Shown here piece by piece: positions 60,422 through 64,000 of a stretch of DNA of 64,000 nt. The notes below the pieces were generated by a model. The model ran no database searches and was not told the DNA's origin. It saw only the letters and a program-made list of their open reading frames with translations. Origin of the DNA: Spirodela intermedia (taxonomy: Eukaryota; Streptophyta; Magnoliopsida; Alismatales; Araceae). The position numbers and the translations under genes were made by a program. The first letter of the stretch is position 1; each line of letters begins with the position of its first letter. The stretch is from contig LR746277.1 of NCBI GenBank assembly GCA_902729315.2, forward strand, positions 1,555,001 through 1,619,000. Direction: 5' to 3'.

Positions 60422-61807
60422 ATGCCCAGAGTGGCGGCGAGGTGGGAGCAGCCCCCCCGCCGCTCGGCGTCCGAGGCGCCACGCAAGCGGCCTCAGAGGC
60501 CATCGACGCCGGCGCAGGAGCTCTCCGGTCATGGCTCGCACCGCCGGAGCAGGTCCTTCTCTTCCAACTATGGCGGTTCCGCCTTCGACATTGGTGGCGG
60601 CGGCGGCGGAGGCGGCGATGGAGGTGAAGGGAAGCAGAGACATCAACACAGGCCATCACCGCACTTCGCGAGGGACTGCCATCGCCAACCGCAATTCCAC
60701 TCCAAGATGGTCGACGTCGGATGCAGAGGGGTCGGCGCTGGATTCAGCCGGTGGAGCGCCTTCTCCTACGACCGGCTCCCCGCGCAGCAGCTCCGTCTCA
60801 CCATCGTCAAGCTGGATGGCTCCTCTTTTGGTGAAATCATCTGCCCCCCCTCTCCACACCCGCCCACAACCACCCAACACGCACACACGCACACAGGCCT
60901 CTCTCTTTCCCCTTTTGACAGTTTCTTGTACGATTTGTTCTGAAACCCAGCGGTTGATTTCTTCAGATGTTCAAGTTGTCAAGTCGGCTTCTGTGACGGA
61001 GTTAAAGCTGGCAGTGGAGGAGATCTTCTCCGGGTCGCCAAGAGGAGGCGGAGCCGGGATCTCCTGGTGAGAGATTGTCCTGTTCGTCTGTCTACCTGCA
61101 TCTGTGATCTCATGTGTCAGCATGGGCTCCAGATTCCTGCCTTCCCGAGGAAGTGAGCAAGGTCTATCGTTGATGTTCTTCAGGTCTCATGTGTGGGGTC
61201 ATTTCTGTCTATGCTACATGAATCAGAAACTAACTGATAACAAGGCATCGCTCAAAACATTTGGAATCAAGGATGGGGATAAGGTACCTCCGCCAAATTA
61301 TGCCCCCTCTACTTGCTTGCTCAACAGCAGATCATGCCTATCTTTATCAAATTTTAATCTAACTCTGCTGTCTAACTGCACCTATGAGCATGTCCCATCA
61401 TCTTCTGCGCGTTGGCCATTTTAGAAATTAACTGGGTCTGCTTCCTCTGGTCTGGTGTCCCCATCATCTTCTGCTGCAGTATCGATGATTCTGCACCATG
61501 TTGTGTGGAGTTACAGTGAGCCGAAGAGGCATCTGTGAAACAATTGGGAATCATAGATATGCTTGTGAGCTGTTCTTGGGCATTTTTCTGTGTTACTCGA
61601 ATGAAGCAGCCGGGCGTGGACCCCAGGTCAGAGAATCTGTGCATCTCCTACGCCTGCTTCTTTCTATCTCAAACAAAGTCAAAGCGATCCAGTCTCTGCA
61701 TTCGTTGGTTTTTAGGATCTTGTAGTTGTATTCCCCTAAAAAATCCCTCGAATCAGAGAAAAGGTCAATATTTGTCGAATATGCAAGTAAGCCCCGGTCT
61801 CTGTTGA
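60422..61807 (+). CDS. SNRNP25-like ubiquitin-fold protein; C-terminus uncertain
   Basis: Exons 60422-60830, 60967-61066 and 61184-61283 are solid and in phase (203 codons). The N-terminus MPRVAARWEQPPRRS and the following basic/Ser-rich and Gly-rich linker fit a plant group related to U11/U12 snRNP 25 kDa protein. The ubiquitin-like domain runs from LRLTIVKLDGSSF through DVQVVKSASVTELKLAVEEI to SHVWGHFCLCYMNQKLTDNK and FGIKDGDK. True SNRNP25 works in the minor (U12) spliceosome; plants also have paralogues like this with extended N-termini and unknown roles. The final exon is unclear. An acceptor at 61610 keeps phase and reads SENLCISYACFFLSQTKSKR up to a stop at 61807. An acceptor at 61627 also keeps phase and stops at 61725. 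Neither shows the FVRH block I expect after GDK, so a frameshift or misplaced exon is possible. The upstream in-frame ATG at 60404 is a second start candidate. Confidence 0.75.
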
Positions 61808-63939
61808 ATTTCGGCGGCAGCAGAGTAGTGGAGAATTGGCGGGGGGGGGGAGCTTTTATCTCCTTTGGCTAGAAGGTCCCCAGTTTAAAAATTGGACTTT
61901 TATCCATCTCAGCAGAAATATGGAAGCTCTCTATTAGTGGGGGATACTCTGAGATATTTCAGGCGCTTGAAGGCAAAAATACATTTTTATCCCATCTTCT
62001 TGATGTTTTATTACCAATGAATTTAAGAATTCCTTTAATTGTTAACTATTTCTTTCTGAATCTTTAAAATAAAAATTATGTTTTATTTTTCTCTTACAAA
62101 TAACGGAAGAGACCTTCGTCGTTGAATTTTTTGTTGCAAGACTTTAATCCCAATTTTGCTTTTTTTTGCTTTTTTCTATTTATTTTTGCTAGTGTCTTAT
62201 GCTCTTCATTGATTCCCTGATGCGGCAGTCATCGATCTAACATTGTTTTTACAAGTTTTTTTTATGATATTCATTGGTTGCTAACTTGCTAAAAGATTTT
62301 GCCGTCTAAACTTTCTTTGGATTTAAAATCCTCCGGGCAGGATTTTGATTTGCATTTGTTTCCTTGCTTCCTGGAGTGTTGAATCACCTAATAAAAAACA
62401 CCAAGAGCATGACTCTTTTTGAGTTTTGGTATCATCCCTACCCTGGATGATCAAATTTGTATTTTCGTATGATAAGTGAGGACGGCTGAGCATATTCATG
62501 GCATGACCACTGCAAACCGCAACAAGATGTTTGCACCCATGTCACCTAAGGAGAGTATTAAGGTTTATATGTCTGTGCCACTTGAGGAATGGACGGATGA
62601 TCTAGGAATGGAATCTGAACACTACCCGGATTCATGGAATCTCCCCGTCCCCGCCTCTCCTTATCCACTTTTTTCAGGGGATTAGATGCCTGTAGTAGTT
62701 ATTCTTGAAATCCGGAGCTCTGGTTCCCAGAAGCCAATACGGGGGAGAGCAAACCGCCGCCACAGCTGCAATTCATGTGTGTTCCCCCATCCATCAGCTG
62801 CCCGATGATATGCAGCAGCTGGAACCAAGGCCACTTAGCCGAAGCCGTCTTTCCAGCATGTTGAACTGGCCCTTCCACCTCTGTTGAATCCAAAGCCTTC
62901 AAACCCCTCGTTGAAGTTTTAGACGGGCATGAATGCTTATCTTCTGTCTTCTGCAGCTCCACTTCGTCAGACACGTTTCGATCAACTACAACCCAATCAG
63001 GCAGCAGCCTAGAAAGAATGGAGGTTCGTCTGAACAGCAGCGAATGTAGAGCCGGGGGGGGGGCATCAGCTGGAACACCCATCATCAGCGAATGGATGTG
63101 GACGCCACCATCGATTGAACACCAATGTCAAAGATAGATAGAGCTAACTTTTGGGCCTCCGAAGTTATGTGATGGGTGTGTTCATTTGCAAGATTCTCAG
63201 GGCCTCCTGGTCTTCTTCTTCTTCTTCTACTACTACTACTTCTCCTTCTTGATTTGTCAGATTTTTTCTGCAGATACTTTCTTTCTGGTGCCAAATCATA
63301 GAGAACAACAAATTGTATAGCAAGTGAGAGCAAACTGTTGCTCTCCACGTCTTCTCCTGTATCTCACAAGCATTGAGAATAAATCTCATACTGGCTGAGA
63401 TAAAAGGAATAAATCTCCAGTTTAATAAACTCATATACCGACGGCCGCTCTTCTGCAATGAGAGAATTCTTACGACGGCTTTCAGCATTTTCCTCAGAAA
63501 GCCAACCACATTTGTTACATATATAATCATCATGTTGCGTATGAATGATACGGTTTCGAATTAGTATCAATGCAGGGCATGATTTTGCATAATTGATATC
63601 AATGCGCTCATCGATCCAGAAAGAAGTAAAAAGAATGCGAAGAAATAGTTGTTTTTCCAAAGTCAAGTCAGCGGTGAATCATGCCATAGGCTGCAGGAGC
63701 ATCTGACTCCAAGTCTGTCATATGATAAGTTGACTCATAACTGGTGCCATGAGCATAATGTAATAAACGACGGGATAAACTAAAAATTCAGTGGTACTAT
63801 CAAGAGCACAATTTGCCGAATGCATTAATCAGGTGGCTGATGGAATGGGGCACATAAAAAGGCGCTAGGAGAGATTTAAAGAGCATAATTAGGAGCGGTG
63901 CGAGAATAATTTACACGACATTCTGACAAGGAACGGGGC
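61808..63939. other. 3' flank with no recognised gene
   Basis: Likely 3' UTR followed by AT-rich intergenic DNA. A plus-strand frame at 62476-62685 and minus-strand frames at 62699-63666 have no domain I recognise. One minus frame shows an isolated CNKC followed by a charged stretch, too little to assign. Confidence 0.35.
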
Positions 63940-64000
63940 TCAGGCTGACACCTTACTTCGTTTCTTCTTCTGCTGCTGCTGCTGCTGCTTTGGTTGATGT
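63940..64000 (-). CDS. Possible C-terminus of a minus-strand gene running off the window
   Basis: On the minus strand the last bases read QPKQQQQQQKKKRSKVSA and then TGA. A glutamine run followed by a basic Lys/Arg cluster and an immediate stop would suit the tail of a nuclear protein. With only about 19 codons, it may equally be a chance frame over a CTG repeat. No name is possible. Confidence 0.2.
   Translation of the reverse strand, partial: HQPKQQQQQQKKKRSKVSA

Noticed and set aside
59526-60486. Two overlapping minus-strand frames of about 255-260 codons
   Set aside because: They overlap each other in different frames, cross a CTG repeat and run into the start of the SNRNP25-like gene on the other strand. 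No domain is seen, and GC-rich DNA often gives such frames.
1-64000. CRISPR array, rRNA genes, bacterial-type operons
   Set aside because: No regularly spaced short repeats with unique spacers and no rRNA sequence were seen; the intron-rich genes show a plant nuclear origin.

Overview
This is plant nuclear DNA: multi-exon genes with GT-AG introns, LTR retrotransposons, long CT/GA microsatellites, and proteins typical of angiosperms (an HT1-like Raf kinase, an IBR1-like peroxisomal SDR, a plastid bS21, MED11 and a mitochondrial pyruvate carrier subunit). I cannot name the species. A monocot is my weak guess. Exon boundaries were read by eye from splice sites, reading phase and remembered family sequences; no search was run.

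Region 1 (1-20.1 kb) is AT-rich and repeat-dominated. It carries the 3' half of a short-chain dehydrogenase gene resembling IBR1/SDRa (+). Two exons lie at 3.5-3.8 kb and the rest at 18.5-20.1 kb, separated by an intron of about 14.6 kb packed with nested LTRs, Ty3/gypsy fragments on both strands and inverted repeat copies. The last coding exon is split by a 1.1-kb solo LTR. The remaining 18 codons, including a C-terminal SRL peroxisome signal, resume in frame on the far side.

Region 2 (21.3-30.1 kb) has two divergent genes: a four-exon At1g16860-like membrane protein (-) and a two-exon SWIB/MDM2-domain protein (+).

Region 3 (30-39.2 kb) is intergenic. It has CT and GA microsatellites and a 4.8-kb Copia element (-) with nearly identical LTRs, a perfect GAGAT target duplication, a tRNA-iMet-type primer site and a polypurine tract, yet broken reading frames.

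Region 4 (40.3-64 kb) is the gene-dense part: an HT1-like kinase (+), plastid ribosomal protein S21 (-), MED11 (-), a mitochondrial pyruvate carrier subunit (+, divergent from MED11 by about 590 bp) and a SNRNP25-like ubiquitin-fold protein (+). Large CT/CTT tracts lie at 55.8-58.7 kb. The genes are unrelated housekeeping and signalling genes, not a pathway cluster. I found no CRISPR array, rRNA gene, convincing tRNA gene or new defence-type system.
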